DNA of 64,000 bases from Fratercula arctica (Eukaryota; Chordata; Aves; Charadriiformes; Alcidae), in the NCBI GenBank assembly GCA_947846985.1, contig CANTUZ010000008.1:5292306-5356305 (forward strand), read 5' to 3'. Below the pieces are notes generated by a model. It had not been told where the DNA came from and searched no databases. It worked only from the letters and a program-made list of their open reading frames with translations. Below, in pieces: positions 36,801 to 47,413 of this stretch. Within the stretch, counting starts at the first letter, position 1; each line of letters begins with the position of its first letter. A program made the position numbers and the translations under genes.

Positions 36801-39479
36801 TTGATCTGGAAATGATATAAAAGTGGGGGGAGGGGTTGATTTTGGTTTGGTTTGTTTTTTTTTTTTTTTACTTTAGGATGTCTTATTTAAATATGTGGTA
36901 CTTGCTATCTTTTTTGAAGGGAAGACTTTCAGAACCTAGCTGTGAAGCTTTGAAGATTTATCAGAAAAATGAAGATTTATCTGGAAGCTTGGTTTTGGCC
37001 ATCCTTCAAAATTTTTTGTAAGGTTTGATTTCATGTAGTCATAACAATTTTATTTGTTTCCTAGTGAGTGACAGGCTAGAGATAAAAACAGCTTTGAAGA
37101 ACTGGGGGGTTTACTGGATGTGAATGTAGGTCATTTTTTTCCTTTGGATTCCTTAAGTAGAGCCTAAAATTCAGATCATTTTAAGGCAAATTTCTAATGG
37201 TAGCATGATAAGATTGCAAGAGAACAACTATTCTGGAGGTAATGACACAGATTTTTCCAGCAGAAGATGTACGTCTACTGTGTGCTGCAATTCTCATGAC
37301 AGATCGTGGAGCTGCACAAGTCAAAGGCACTGTTTTCAATACACTGAACATGGATGATACAGCACTAGACCCTGGTTAGGGACAAACTTTTTAAAAATAA
37401 TTATCTAATTACCTAACTACCTGAAAAAGGTAAAAAATAATGGAAATGTAGTTATGTTTCTCCTATTGGAGAATATGTCCTATTGAATCAATCTCTGGTC
37501 TTGTTAGGCAATGAAAAAAAAAATGCACCTGTCTTTGATAAGGTGAAATACTTCATCAGGTACAATTCTCTTGGCTTTTTGGAACTGGCATGGAAGGGGT
37601 TTATGCAATGTGTTGCTTGATTTAATTTCTGGCATGATAATCTCTCTCCCTTGGTGGCATTTCAGCTGCTTGAGAAGAAGAATCATGATAGATTTGATCT
37701 ATGTGAGAAAATCTTTCTCAATGAAGCAAACTGGCAATTTCATCTAATTCCAACTAGAATGAATCAACACCGCAGAGATGTCATATAAAACCAAACAAAC
37801 AAACAAACAAAAACAACAAAAAAAAAATGTTTCAATTACATTTAAGTCTTGCGATAATTTTCATTGGGAAATAAAATACTTTACTGAAAAAATATTAGGA
37901 TCATCAGACAGCTTCATGGCCAGACTAGGGAGGAAGTACTTAGAAAACTTTCAATTAGACTGAACCTTTAAGCTTACCCCTGCATGTAATTGAACTGTGG
38001 ACATGTTTAAGTCCTTCTCATTTATGGCTGAAACAATGAAATAATTTTTCCTAGAGCACAGCTCCATGAAAAGGATAGAGGAACTTTAAAATTTACCTGT
38101 GAGCCTGTTTTATATTCCTTTTTTTTTCTCTCATTGAACCTCCTGCTCCTCTTCCTCCATTCCACTACAGATTTTACCCATGGTTTTCTCTGCACCTCAA
38201 GTCTGCAGGTCTGGGGTAGAAATTTGTATTTCTCACAAGCCTTAGTGGATCCGTAGCCGTTGATGTAGGTATATAACTTCTGTAACTTAAGAGATACTTT
38301 GCTTTCCATCTTTGTCATTGGCACAGAATCTCGTTGGATAAATGGACAAGCCCAAAAAATAGCATCATCCAACTGAAATGTTGGTTTTTCCCATCAGGAT
38401 GTATAACATAGAACAGCAAGTTTTTCTTTTTATCCCCTTTCACTTAGCAGCAAGATTGCTGCAGCTTATTATGCCTCATTATGTATTTAGCAAAATCAGC
38501 AAACAAGTTCAGCATCTGAATGGCTAAAGAGGATCACACACATGTGAAACTGTACAGGAGGAGACAGGAGTACAGAACTACAAGCTAAAAGTCTTTGTAG
38601 GAGGAAGCAGCTCTCAGTAAAGTTCACCTGATCCTTGATCGTGTAGAACACAGCGACCATCTGAGTGAGGGAACCGCTATTCAGTAGGGTAATTGTTTGA
38701 GTGATTACGGTATGGGTTGCCTAGATCTTATGCATGTTCTGCTAAATAAATGTTTGTCTCAACAGATGTGCGTCTTGGGAAGATAAGAGGGCTCCTTCAG
38801 CACAGGGCTGGGAGAGTGGCACCTCGGTAGCCTCAGTGGTTCCTTTCCACTTCAAATAAACTTCTGGAAGATGCAAAAAATCCCACTGAAAACAAAGAAT
38901 GAGCAGATAAAAGATTGCTAAAAGCAGCCGTCTCTCCTCCCTCCATAGTGGAAGTGATCTGGGATCTCTGTTCTGTCTTCCACCAGTGATGCAAGTGCTG
39001 CCTGTGCACCCATACTCACCTCCCACAAGTACCTGGAAGTGTTTTTTGGTTTCATTCAAGCCATCCCTTATACAAAGAACAATTTCTCCCTTTTTACATT
39101 TTCAAGTGTTTCATACACAATTTTAAACATCAGTGTTTCACTCTTTCAAAGACAATATTTAGACATATTGTCTGTGGAAAATACTTTCCAGACAAACACC
39201 GACAAGGGCAGGCAAGAAATAATAAAGATTAGTAGATTGAATTTTGCTCTAAACTGATCTTTGTTCTATGCTGAATAAAACTTTAGCCAAAATCAAATGC
39301 CAAATTCATTTCTTCCTTCCTCAGCTCCATTATCTATACAACAGGAATATCAGTCTGCAACTGACGGTTACAGCCTCTTTTCTAGACTCTTAGGAAATCT
39401 TCCAATGTAAATATTAAAAATGTTTGAACGGTACCAATCTATAAAAGTTGATGGAAAGTCTTACTCGCTAAGCTGTCTC
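36801..39479. other. Unique non-coding sequence
   Basis: No gene is supported. Simple sequence includes a T run at about 36857-36869 and a CAAA repeat at 37792-37812 (listed). A minus-strand frame at 38022-38372 has no recognised domain. Confidence 0.6.
37792..37828 (+). repeat. (CAAA)n microsatellite and A-rich tail
   Basis: About five units of CAAA from 37792, followed by 'aacaac' and a run of A to 37828. Confidence 0.85.
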
Positions 39480-40620
39480 TGCTCCTTAATGGCACCCCCA
39501 AGTGCCATCCATCATTCCGCAGGATAGGCTGCAATATCAAACGTGCCCACACGTCAGAGGTTGAGGTCACTTCTGGAATGTCCTGATTCCCTCTGCACTG
39601 CACTGAGACAGGTACCATACAACAGTTTGGTATGTGCTCCTGTCGACCCTTCTAACCTCTTTGCTGCACAGGACCTTTCCGAACCGTAAAGAGCTTGCAA
39701 CCCACATCACCCCCTTTCTTCAAAAGACGGACGTTGGTGCTCTCCCTATTATGAGCCTCAGCATTAAATGAAATCTCAGTGCCCAGACCCAACATGTCTC
39801 TACAGCTTTGGAGGAGGACATCAGCCAGGGGCCCATGTGGCTTTTCCATGAGGTAAGCAAATGCACCTGAAGTTGCAGACTGGGGCACTGCTGGGGCAGC
39901 CATACTGCCACAGACACTGGGCAGGATTGTCCCTGGCCTACTGCACCTTCATTTGTCCATTTTGTCAGGTAGTTTTCATTCTCATGTACAGCATGACTGC
40001 TGAGGAGTCCTGCCAGTGAATACAGACCCCATCTTTCTCCCTGGCATTCCCATCACCAGCAGGAGCACAAGCCACATGTAAAACAGTTGCCACATGAGGA
40101 GTCCAGGCTGCACCAGCTCCGGTGGTGCCAATGCATGCACTCAGCTTGGTGGCCAGTGTCTTCTCTGCCAGGGGAAGCCAGCCTAGATCGCATCTCCACT
40201 AGGCTTTGGTGGAGGAGAGCCCCCCCAAACAGCAATGCACCCCAGTAGCTGGTGTGCAGGTGGGCTGTCATGGAGGCTCTGGCATGGAAAGTGCCACCTA
40301 ACTCATCCCTTGCCTTGCCAGCTGCAGAGGCCACACTTCTTCCTGAACTCCAGTCAGTTCTGGCCTGCTGGAGATATCCAGGGCTGATGTGTCTGGTGTG
40401 GCATGAGCAGGCCATGAGCGGTGTTACCCAGGCAGTAACACAAAAAAGGGAGCAGGCTGTTGACATTCAGCAGGTGGATGTGGCAGTGGTGTTCAGGCAC
40501 TTGCTGTGGCCTTTTCAGAAGATTTCTTGAGAGCTTTTGTGGCTGGAAAATATGGGTATGGTAAGCCTTAGGTCTCCCATGGTAGTTTCTGGCAGGCTTG
40601 ATATGCTTCATGTTTTACAA
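39480..40620. other. GC-richer block of unknown origin
   Basis: The block is visibly richer in G and C than its neighbours and carries several open frames: 39652-39903 minus (83 codons), 40053-40466 minus (137), 40354-40611 minus (85) and 40252-40530 plus (92). The minus-strand frames follow one another with frame changes, as in a decayed gene or retroposon. I recognise no family, find no poly(A) remnant on the minus-strand 3' side, and see no long terminal repeats. It could be a broken processed pseudogene, an unrecognised transposon, or unique GC-rich sequence. Confidence 0.35.
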
Positions 40621-41075
40621 GAAGTCAACACGTAAATCTACTGGCATGCCCTCGTGTTGATTCCAGAGGTGGCCCTCTTAGCTGAAAAGTATGAATAATC
40701 TATGCTGATGTCATGGATGGTCTCACAAATCAGGATAGATTCTTCATCCTAATGGCGTTAAAAAGCTGTGGTTGTGTAGGAACTGCAGAGGATACTTATT
40801 TACCTTAGGAAAACCAGCATATTAACGCACTTTTAAAATGTAAAGCACAGTTTCCACTAGGAAGCCACAATGAATCTGATAAAATTGATTATTGCATTAT
40901 TGTTGGATTATTGCATTGAAAAAGTGCAGCTGTTTCCCTCCAATTTCTATGTGGTAAAAACTCCTCAAGTTTTCAGAAAGTAGTCAGGAATTCCCTTACT
41001 GTATCTTCATTTTCAATATGTATTATGATCCTACAGTGATATGTTGAGTGTAAGGTGGAAGACGTTTTTTCTTTT
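40621..41075. other. Unique non-coding sequence
   Basis: Nothing recognised. AT-rich spacer between the GC-richer block and the minus-strand CR1. Confidence 0.6.
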
Positions 41076-41835
41076 CACAGAATCACAGAGTCATAGGGGT
41101 TGGAAGGGACCTTTGGAGATCATCTAGTCCAACCCCCCTGCCAAAGCAGGTTCATCTAAAGCAGGTTGGGCAGGAACGCATCCAGGCAGGTTTTTAATCT
41201 CTCCAGAGAAGGAGACTCCACAACCTCTCTGGGCAGCCTGTTCCAGTGCTCTGCCACCCTCAAAGAAGTTTTTCCTTATGTTCAGATGGAATTTCCTGTG
41301 TTACAGTTTGTGCATGTCGCCCCTTGTCCTGTCTCTGGGCACCACCGAAAAAAGTCTGGTCCCATCCTTTTGACACCCGCCCTTTAGATATTAATGAGCA
41401 TTGATGAGGTCCCCTGTCAATCTTCTCTTCTCTAGGCTAAGCAGATCCTGGTGTCTCAGGCTTTCCTGATAAGAGAGGTGCTCCAGATCCCTGATCATCT
41501 TTGTAGCCCTCCACTGGACTCTCTCCAGTAGTTCTTTGTCTTTCTTGAACTGAGGAGCCCAAAACTGGACACGGTACTCCAGATGTGGCCTCACCAAGAC
41601 AGGGCAGAGGGGGAGGATGACCTCCCTCAGCCTGCTGGCCACGATCTTTTTAATGCACCCCAGGAAACCATTGGCCTTCTTGGCTGCAAGGGCACGTTGC
41701 TGGCTCATGGTCAACTTGTTGTCCACCAGGACTCCCAGGGCCCTCTCTGCAGAGCTGTGTTCCAGCAGGTCGACCCCTAGCCTATAGAGGTGCCTGGGGT
41801 TATTCCTCCCCAGGTGAGGGACCCTACACTTGCCT
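41076..41835 (-). mobile_element. CR1 LINE, ~760-bp 3' fragment
   Basis: Read on the minus strand, this is the last ~760 bp of CR1: the ORF2 segment after the reverse transcriptase core, the ORF2 C-terminus, and the short 3' UTR ending at 41076 in 'gactctgtgattctgtg'. On the plus strand the 3' end shows as 'cacagaatcacagag', then 'ggttggaagggacc' and 'atctagtccaaccc'. The 5' end is truncated near 41835, where the sequence passes directly into a 27-bp tandem repeat. The 3' subtype differs from the 2845 and 29452 copies and matches the copy at 43843. Confidence 0.95.
41391..41835 (-). pseudogene. CR1 ORF2 C-terminal fragment (frameshifted)
   Basis: This is the C-terminal part of the CR1 ORF2 reverse transcriptase polyprotein, which carries out target-primed reverse transcription. 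The conserved CR1 strings [42 protein letters not shown] and [12 protein letters not shown] appear in order on the minus strand. The usual continuation after GDLIN is a tyrosine/lysine-rich segment. Here the frame is lost and a stop appears soon after LINAH (about 41391), so an indel has broken the frame. The rest of the C-terminus can be followed in other frames toward 41090. The endonuclease and catalytic RT core are absent through 5' truncation. Not functional. Confidence 0.9.
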
Positions 41836-41892
41836 GTAATACTTTAATTTTATCACTTGCCTGTAATACTGTAATTTTATCTGTAATACTTT
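41828..41892 (+). repeat. 27-bp tandem repeat at a CR1 edge
   Basis: Copy 1 spans 41828-41854 (acttgcctgtaatacttta then attttatc). Copy 2 spans 41855-41881 and differs at one base (actttaatt becomes actgtaatt). A partial third copy (tgtaatacttt) spans 41882-41892. The first few bases (acttgcct) belong to the CR1 sequence itself, so the duplication includes the CR1 5' truncation point. Confidence 0.85.
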
Positions 41893-43842
41893 CTGAATTC
41901 TCTAGGACTGCTGTGTCTCGTCTTGCATAACACAGCAGATGGGAGAGAGAACAGAGTGGGGCAGAATCCAGTAACATCCTTTGGATGGTTGGACTGGCAG
42001 ATTGCAGGAAACTGTGTTGATGGTACCTGCCAAGTCACCAATCAGTCTGAATCAATTAATTGTCAAACTGGCACACAACTCCTAGCAGGAAGCTCCGTGC
42101 TCATTCCGGTTGGTCTTCTCTGTTTTTCTATTTTTATCAATCCAATGTCACATTTATTAAAAAAAAAAAAAATAGCTTCATTCTTTTGTATGAAGGTTCA
42201 TCTTTTTATTTACTGACATCTTGAGTATCCATTCTTCTTGTAATTCTGTAGACAATGCATCAAAGTCAGAGCAGCCCGATTTTCCTAGTGTTTAATGTTG
42301 TCTGGATAACAAATTGTTTTTAGAAAGTGAAAATATTATTCAAGGGAAGATATCAGATGTTTAAGATAGAAGTTAAAGCATCAGTGACAGTACTGGAAAA
42401 GAAAATATGTTTTATTTCTTCATTAGCAACATCCCCTAGCCACTACACTTAAAAGTTTTATTTTCTATTTTTGTATGTGTCTTTTCCAGCAGTAATATTG
42501 CTGTTGGCTTCACATAAATGACCTTGTTTATGTCTTCATATTTATTCATAGCAACAAGCTATGATATAGCATACAAATGTAATATACACATGACTAACTG
42601 TGTTTAAATTAAATATGGTCTGTAGCAGAGGCAGCTCTTTCCTTGGGGATAGTGAAGTCCATCCTCACCAACCTTACTGCTGTTGGTACAATCTTTCTGA
42701 GCCTTATTTCCTCCAGGGCAGAGGACACACCAGCCCCATGCTGGCACTGGGGCAGTAGGCACACACAGAGCAGAAGATGCCCCATACAGACCTTGTGGGC
42801 ATCCCCACCACCTAGGAAGCGTTACAGCTACCCTTTATCTATATATTGTTTTAATCATCTGGCTTGTTTTCACACCAGATCTAGCTCTGACTCCCTTCCC
42901 TGCCTGCCCAAATGCCTGTAAAGATATGAAGCTCCAACCCCAGCAGGAGCAATGTTTCACAGCACAGTGGGAGCACCCCATGACCTCATACCCACTGTCA
43001 CAAAATATGGGGTAACATTGGTTAAAGCTGCTGTGGTATGGACAGAATCTACCTGCCCGACTGCACCAGCACTCACAAATCCACCATATCCCCACTAGTT
43101 TTGGGGCAAAATGTAGTGCTCTTTGTAAGCAGGTTGGGAGCTGCGATGCGATCTCTGTGCAAAGAGCTGCTCTTCAACAGACTCCCTCGGCAAAAAAGTT
43201 TATTTTTCACAAGTGTAACTTTCTTCAAGATTTTTTTTTTTTTTTTGTCAGTGTGTGTAAGACACGATACACTTGTAGAAGTGGGGGCCTGGCCCGCAGG
43301 AAGCAGGTGTTCCCTTCTCGTCCTGCGTTGCCATCAACGGTCTCAAGACATATGTCATTGTGCATGGAAAGGTAGTCTGAGCTGGAGCAAAAACGCATAT
43401 GTAACTAGATAAGTTTGTATCGAATGAAAAAGTGTTGCAAATGTTTCAGAAAAGAAATGAATGTTAAATACTGCAGCCTGTGCAGCATCTAGGAGAATCT
43501 CGTAACCTAAGATGGTCCCACAGGTTCAACACTGCGTGGCAAGGGCCAGATACATTCCTCAAGTGACAAAGGGCTCTGGGTCCTGCCAGTCTCAGACCTT
43601 CACAGACCTAGTACTCGATCTTTACACCAGATTTGACCTGGTGTCTCCATTGCTCTCAAAGTAAGCACTGCACACAACATGGATTTTCTGTCAGCGTTAT
43701 GAAACTGAAGGAAGGCAAATATTTGTTGTCTCCGCATCCGATGATAGTGATGAGCACGGTGCCTCCTCATACAAAGTTAACCCATCAAAAAATTTCCGAA
43801 CACATTTGGATCAGCTGAGTGGGTTCAGACCAGGCTGCTCTG
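41893..43842. other. Unique non-coding sequence
   Basis: No gene is supported. An A run lies at about 42160-42172 and a T16 run at 43231-43246. Open frames at 42643-42921 and 43038-43412 show no domain. Confidence 0.6.
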
Positions 43843-44347
43843 TATCATAGAATCATAGGGTCAGAAGGGACCTCTGTAGATCATCTAGTCCAACCCCCTG
43901 CCAGAGCAGGGTCACCCAGAGCAGGTGGCACAGGAACGCGTCCAGGTGGGTTTGGAATGTCTCCAGAGATGGAGACTCCACCACCTCTCTGGGCAGCCTG
44001 TGCCAGGGCTCTGCCACCCTCAGGGTAAAGAAGTTCCTCCTCATGTTTAGGTGGAACTTCCTATGTTCAAGTTTGTGCCAGTTACCTCTTGTCCTGTTGC
44101 TGGGCACCACTGAAAAGAGCCTGGCCCCATCCTCCTGGCACCCATCCTTGAAGTATTTATAAGTGTTGATAAGGTCCCCCCTCAGTCGTCTTTTTTCCAG
44201 ACTGAAGAGATCCAAATCCCTCAGCTTTTCTTCATGAGAGAGGTGTTCCAGTCCCCTAATCATCTTGGTAGCCCTTTGCTGCACCCTCTCCAGCAGTTCC
44301 CTGTCCTTCTTGAACTGGGGAGCCCAGAACTGGACACAGTACTCCAG
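43843..44347 (-). mobile_element. CR1 LINE, ~505-bp 3' fragment
   Basis: Read on the minus strand, the element covers the ORF2 C-terminus and 3' terminal region. The plus-strand view starts 'tatcatagaatcataggg', then 'atcatctagtccaacccc', and ends with 'actggacacagtactccag' at 44347, where it is 5'-truncated. It is the same 3' subtype as the copy at 41076-41835, but with far fewer disruptions. Confidence 0.95.
43853..44347 (-). pseudogene. CR1 ORF2 C-terminus, frame still open
   Basis: From the truncation point to the natural ORF2 stop the reading frame is uninterrupted for about 164 codons. It shows [76 protein letters not shown] and the usual C-terminal GVGLDDLQ segment. These are the C-terminal landmarks of the CR1 ORF2 protein, whose full length carries endonuclease and reverse transcriptase activities. 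The catalytic domains are missing through 5' truncation, so it cannot act. The undamaged frame suggests a younger insertion than the other CR1 copies here. It has no promoter of its own. Confidence 0.92.
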
Positions 44348-46350
44348 TATCCTGTGGCCACAGTGGCTCTAACCTGGTCGCAGAAGCCCTGCCAGATGAT
44401 GACTGAGCAGGGATCTTGGGTAGCCTGTGGTCTGTCATATACACGGTCTCAGCCTTCTCCTAGACTGCAAACCTTACTCCCATTCATGCCAGAATGGAAC
44501 TGCACTGGGGCAATGTTCACCCTGGATCTAGCAAGCCCAAGCACTAGGGAGAGCAAATGGCCAAAAAGCAAGAACAACAGCTAACATGATTTTCAGAAAT
44601 ATAGATCCTCCGAAGACCAAAGGATGAATGCAAGCGCACATCGATCATGGAGGTGAAATCACTGTCTGCACGCATAACCGGAGAATTTGAGTGCACAACT
44701 TTTCCCAGAGCCAAACACTCACATGTCCAAATATAGAATTGCATTTGAAATCTCAGTAAGTTTTAACGTGTTTTAATCCAGTCCTCAGGGTTTAGTTGGA
44801 TACGTGCCCCTCTCTTCCCACATCAGTGCATTATTCAATAATAATTTAAACCTATTAAAAAGTTGCTTTGTGTTGGCTGGAGGATAGAGTTTGAATTGCA
44901 GTACAAAGGATTTTTCCACTGATGAACCTAGTGTATGGTGTCACTCTCTCTACACTTGTCCAATTAATTTTCTTTCTAAACTTGAAAAAAACCCACACTT
45001 GTATCAGGATAGTTCCTGTTAAACTTCAATGTGATTTTGATTACATTATACCGCAGAAGTAGCACTGGCCTTCCTTCAAGTCTAGGTGAGAAGCTAATTG
45101 GTTTCAAACTGTTTTAAATATGCTGAAGTTATAGTTGTCAATTATTTCTCTGGAACAATAATAATTTCTCGGGTTGAACTCTGCTTTGTTAAAGAACTTT
45201 AAAAGCTAAAATAATTAAATAACTGACATTATTTTCCTTGTTTTCCTCTGCTTTCACATTTAGAATCCTTTGGTTCCTGACCTCCAGATCCTGTTAATTT
45301 TGATCAGCTTTCATTCTGAATTTAAGGACTATGATGTATTCTCTTCTTTTAAATTACTATTGTGTTAATGTATTTTACATTGCTTAAAGTTACTTCAGGA
45401 GCTGGTGCCGAAGGAGACATGGCAATACCATTTAATTAGCTTGCTATTCATGCTTACTTTTAATGTCTTTTTACTGATCTAATCAATAATTTTAAAGCAG
45501 CATTGCACAATCTTTGTAGCCATCTCTCGTCTAACTGATTACAAATTCTTTTTAATAGATATCCAAGGCTAACGTGCTGCTATAAAATCTAACTATAGAG
45601 ATGCAACAGTGCTGAATGCACATAGAATTGCCTTCAAAATGCCAGTTGAGAGTTACGCAAAATTATTATCCGGTTTCCAAAAAGAGAAACGCTTCTACAA
45701 GCATTGCATTAGAGGGGTGTTTGTCATAACACCACATTCAAAACACACGTCTGGTTACTCACAGATACAGCAGCCTTTTAGTATTCTCTGGGTAATATAT
45801 TGTTGTCACAGAACATATATCACTTTTGATACATGATTATCTGTAAAACAGGGATTAGGATTTTGTTGGGTAAAAGGCCCAGCCGCATGTGAAATCAGAA
45901 CAAGGGTCATTACCTTTAATGTCTTTTTATCTCTTCGGATGCTGGAACAATTATCATTTGGAAAGAAGGAGGACCAGGGGTGAGAATGGGCATATTCCAA
46001 GGTGTTCGAGACATCTGTTTGCGTGGATCAGCAGGTAAGAGAAAAAGGAAAATGAAAAATTAGCAGCTAATCCTCCTCAAAGGCACATAGCAGGGCCCAT
46101 TGCAGGGAATGGAGCATGTGCTGGAGACGGATGGGATACTGATGGAGCAGAGTGACCAGATTTCCTGGTGGAAGAAGGAGGATTTCCTTGGCTGTGTAGG
46201 GCCAGATCCATTTTTCCAGGTTTAGCACTCTGTTTTGGAAAGTGATTTAGGGTTTAACCAATAGAAATGAATAGATATTCTATTGAAGCCTGGGGGACTT
46301 AACTCTAGTTTTGGAGAGTTTTTACATGAAAAACCAATATACATTTTATG
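44348..46350. other. Unique AT-rich non-coding sequence
   Basis: No gene is supported. The stretch 45000-45620 is rich in TAAT/ATTA motifs and has almost no simple sequence. It reads like a conserved non-coding element (see findings). Confidence 0.55.
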
Positions 46351-46600
46351 AGTATTAGGAATATAGGATTCACCTTGCCAGATCACATCAGTCTAGCGCA
46401 AGATCCGTCTATCAACAGTGGCCAATATTGATGTCTGATACCGCTAAAATAGTTCTTGGATATGTCTATAACAACTGCTCACCATGACCCTGAGCAGCCA
46501 GATAACTTCTCTCCTGGTGTGCAGGGATTTATGACCCTCATATATCTCTAATCTCTCAGTGTAACTGCAGACATTTTATTGGGGTATTTTTGTTTTATTT
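46351..46600 (+). repeat. Possible ancient amniote interspersed repeat
   Basis: Three landmarks come in order: 'ccttgccagatcacatcag', 'ctatcaacagtggccaata' and, about 110 bp on, 'gaccctcatatatctctaat' with 'tctcagtgtaactgcagac'. The same order (a 'ggatcagacca' block, a 'gacagtggccag' block and a 'gaccctcataaatccctaat' block) occurs in an old repeat common in reptile and bird genomes. The match is from memory and is diverged. The exact family is not assigned. Confidence 0.42.
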
Positions 46601-46884
46601 CAAATATTTTTTCTAAGCTGCTTTGAATCTTTCTAAAGCTTCCTTATTATTAGCTCTAAGGCTGAGCTGGTGTCACTGAAGCTCAGGATGCGTTAAAAGG
46701 GTGCGTTAAAGAAGATGCTTAAAAAAGCCAGACATACTCCTCTGAAAACCTGGAGCACAGACATCTGATCCTGCTCCCATAGACATCAGGGGAACTGCTG
46801 CCGGTGACGTATGTGGGAAGAAGAGGAGATCCTGCAGGTGTGGATTTTTACGGCTTTATGCTAGGTGCAATGAAGTCATGATCA
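46601..46884. other. Unique sequence with one ancient repeat scrap
   Basis: No gene is supported. The stretch 46763-46796 is listed separately. Nothing else is recognised. Confidence 0.55.
46763..46796. repeat. Scrap of ancient palindromic amniote-type repeat
   Basis: 'tctgatcctgctcccataga' followed by 'catcaggggaact' closely resembles the 'gatcctgctcccattgaagt' core of the same old self-complementary family proposed at 31624-31683. Very short, so tentative. Confidence 0.4.
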
Positions 46885-46985
46885 AAGCCGTGTAGTCTGA
46901 GGTGTGCGCAGCGCCAGCGAGCGAGATCAGAGCGCCTGCTGGAGCCTCTCCGAGATGGCGGGCTGACGCGCGGTGGGCACAGATG
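46885..46985. promoter_or_regulatory. Small CpG cluster with YY1-like motif
   Basis: About ten CpGs fall in about 100 bp ('gtgcgcagcgccagcgagcg', 'agcgcctg', 'gacgcgcggtg'), in an otherwise CpG-poor neighbourhood. 'CGAGATGGCGGGC' at 46951-46963 resembles the YY1 binding consensus, which is common just downstream of TATA-less vertebrate start sites. The ATG in it is followed after two codons by TGA, so it is not a coding start. A short promoter, enhancer or imprinting-type YY1 element is possible. Confidence 0.35.
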
Positions 46986-47256
46986 AGGAGAGGCTTTGCA
47001 GTAGCTCCACATATCCTTTAAAGAACTGCTTGCTTCTCCTACCCGCTTGCGTTTGGTGCGGCATGCTCGTATTCCCACTTACCTGCTAGTTAAAGTGAAC
47101 TGAAGCAGCAAGGGGACCCCCTGCTCTGCCTGCGGGAGCAGGCTTTCTGGAGTACACGGATGCAAAAGGGAACTTCATTTTCTTGTCTTCTGGTGACTTT
47201 ATCCATGTAGAGACACTCCTGCAGAGTGTCATGAAGCCAGGATAAATTTTATGAAA
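46986..47256. other. Unique non-coding spacer
   Basis: Nothing recognised between the CpG cluster and the CR1 fragment pair. Confidence 0.55.
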
Positions 47257-47376
47257 ATCATAGAATCATCTAGGTTGGAATGGACCTTTAAGATCATCAA
47301 GTCCTACCATTAATGTAACTCTACCAAGACCACCACTAAACCATGTCCCTAAGCACCATGTCTACCCATCTAAAAT
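47257..47376 (-). mobile_element. CR1 LINE 3' end (minus)
   Basis: The plus-strand view begins 'atcatagaatcatctagg' and 'ttggaatggacctttaagat' and runs to 'aagcaccatgtctacccatc'. On the minus strand this is the CR1 3' terminal region (gatgggtagacatggtgctt, then ttccaacctagatgattcta). About 120 bp remain. The subtype matches the copy at 2845-3025. Its truncated 5' side abuts a plus-strand CR1 tail. Confidence 0.9.
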
Positions 47377-47413
47377 GGACTAGATGATAACTGTGGGTCC
47401 CTTCCAACTGAAA
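47377..47413 (+). mobile_element. CR1 LINE extreme 3' end (plus)
   Basis: 'ggactagatgataactgtgg', then 'gtcccttccaactgaaa', is the last ~37 bp of a CR1-type 3' end in the plus direction, immediately followed by the expanded ATTCT array. It points away from the minus-strand fragment at 47257-47376. Confidence 0.75.
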
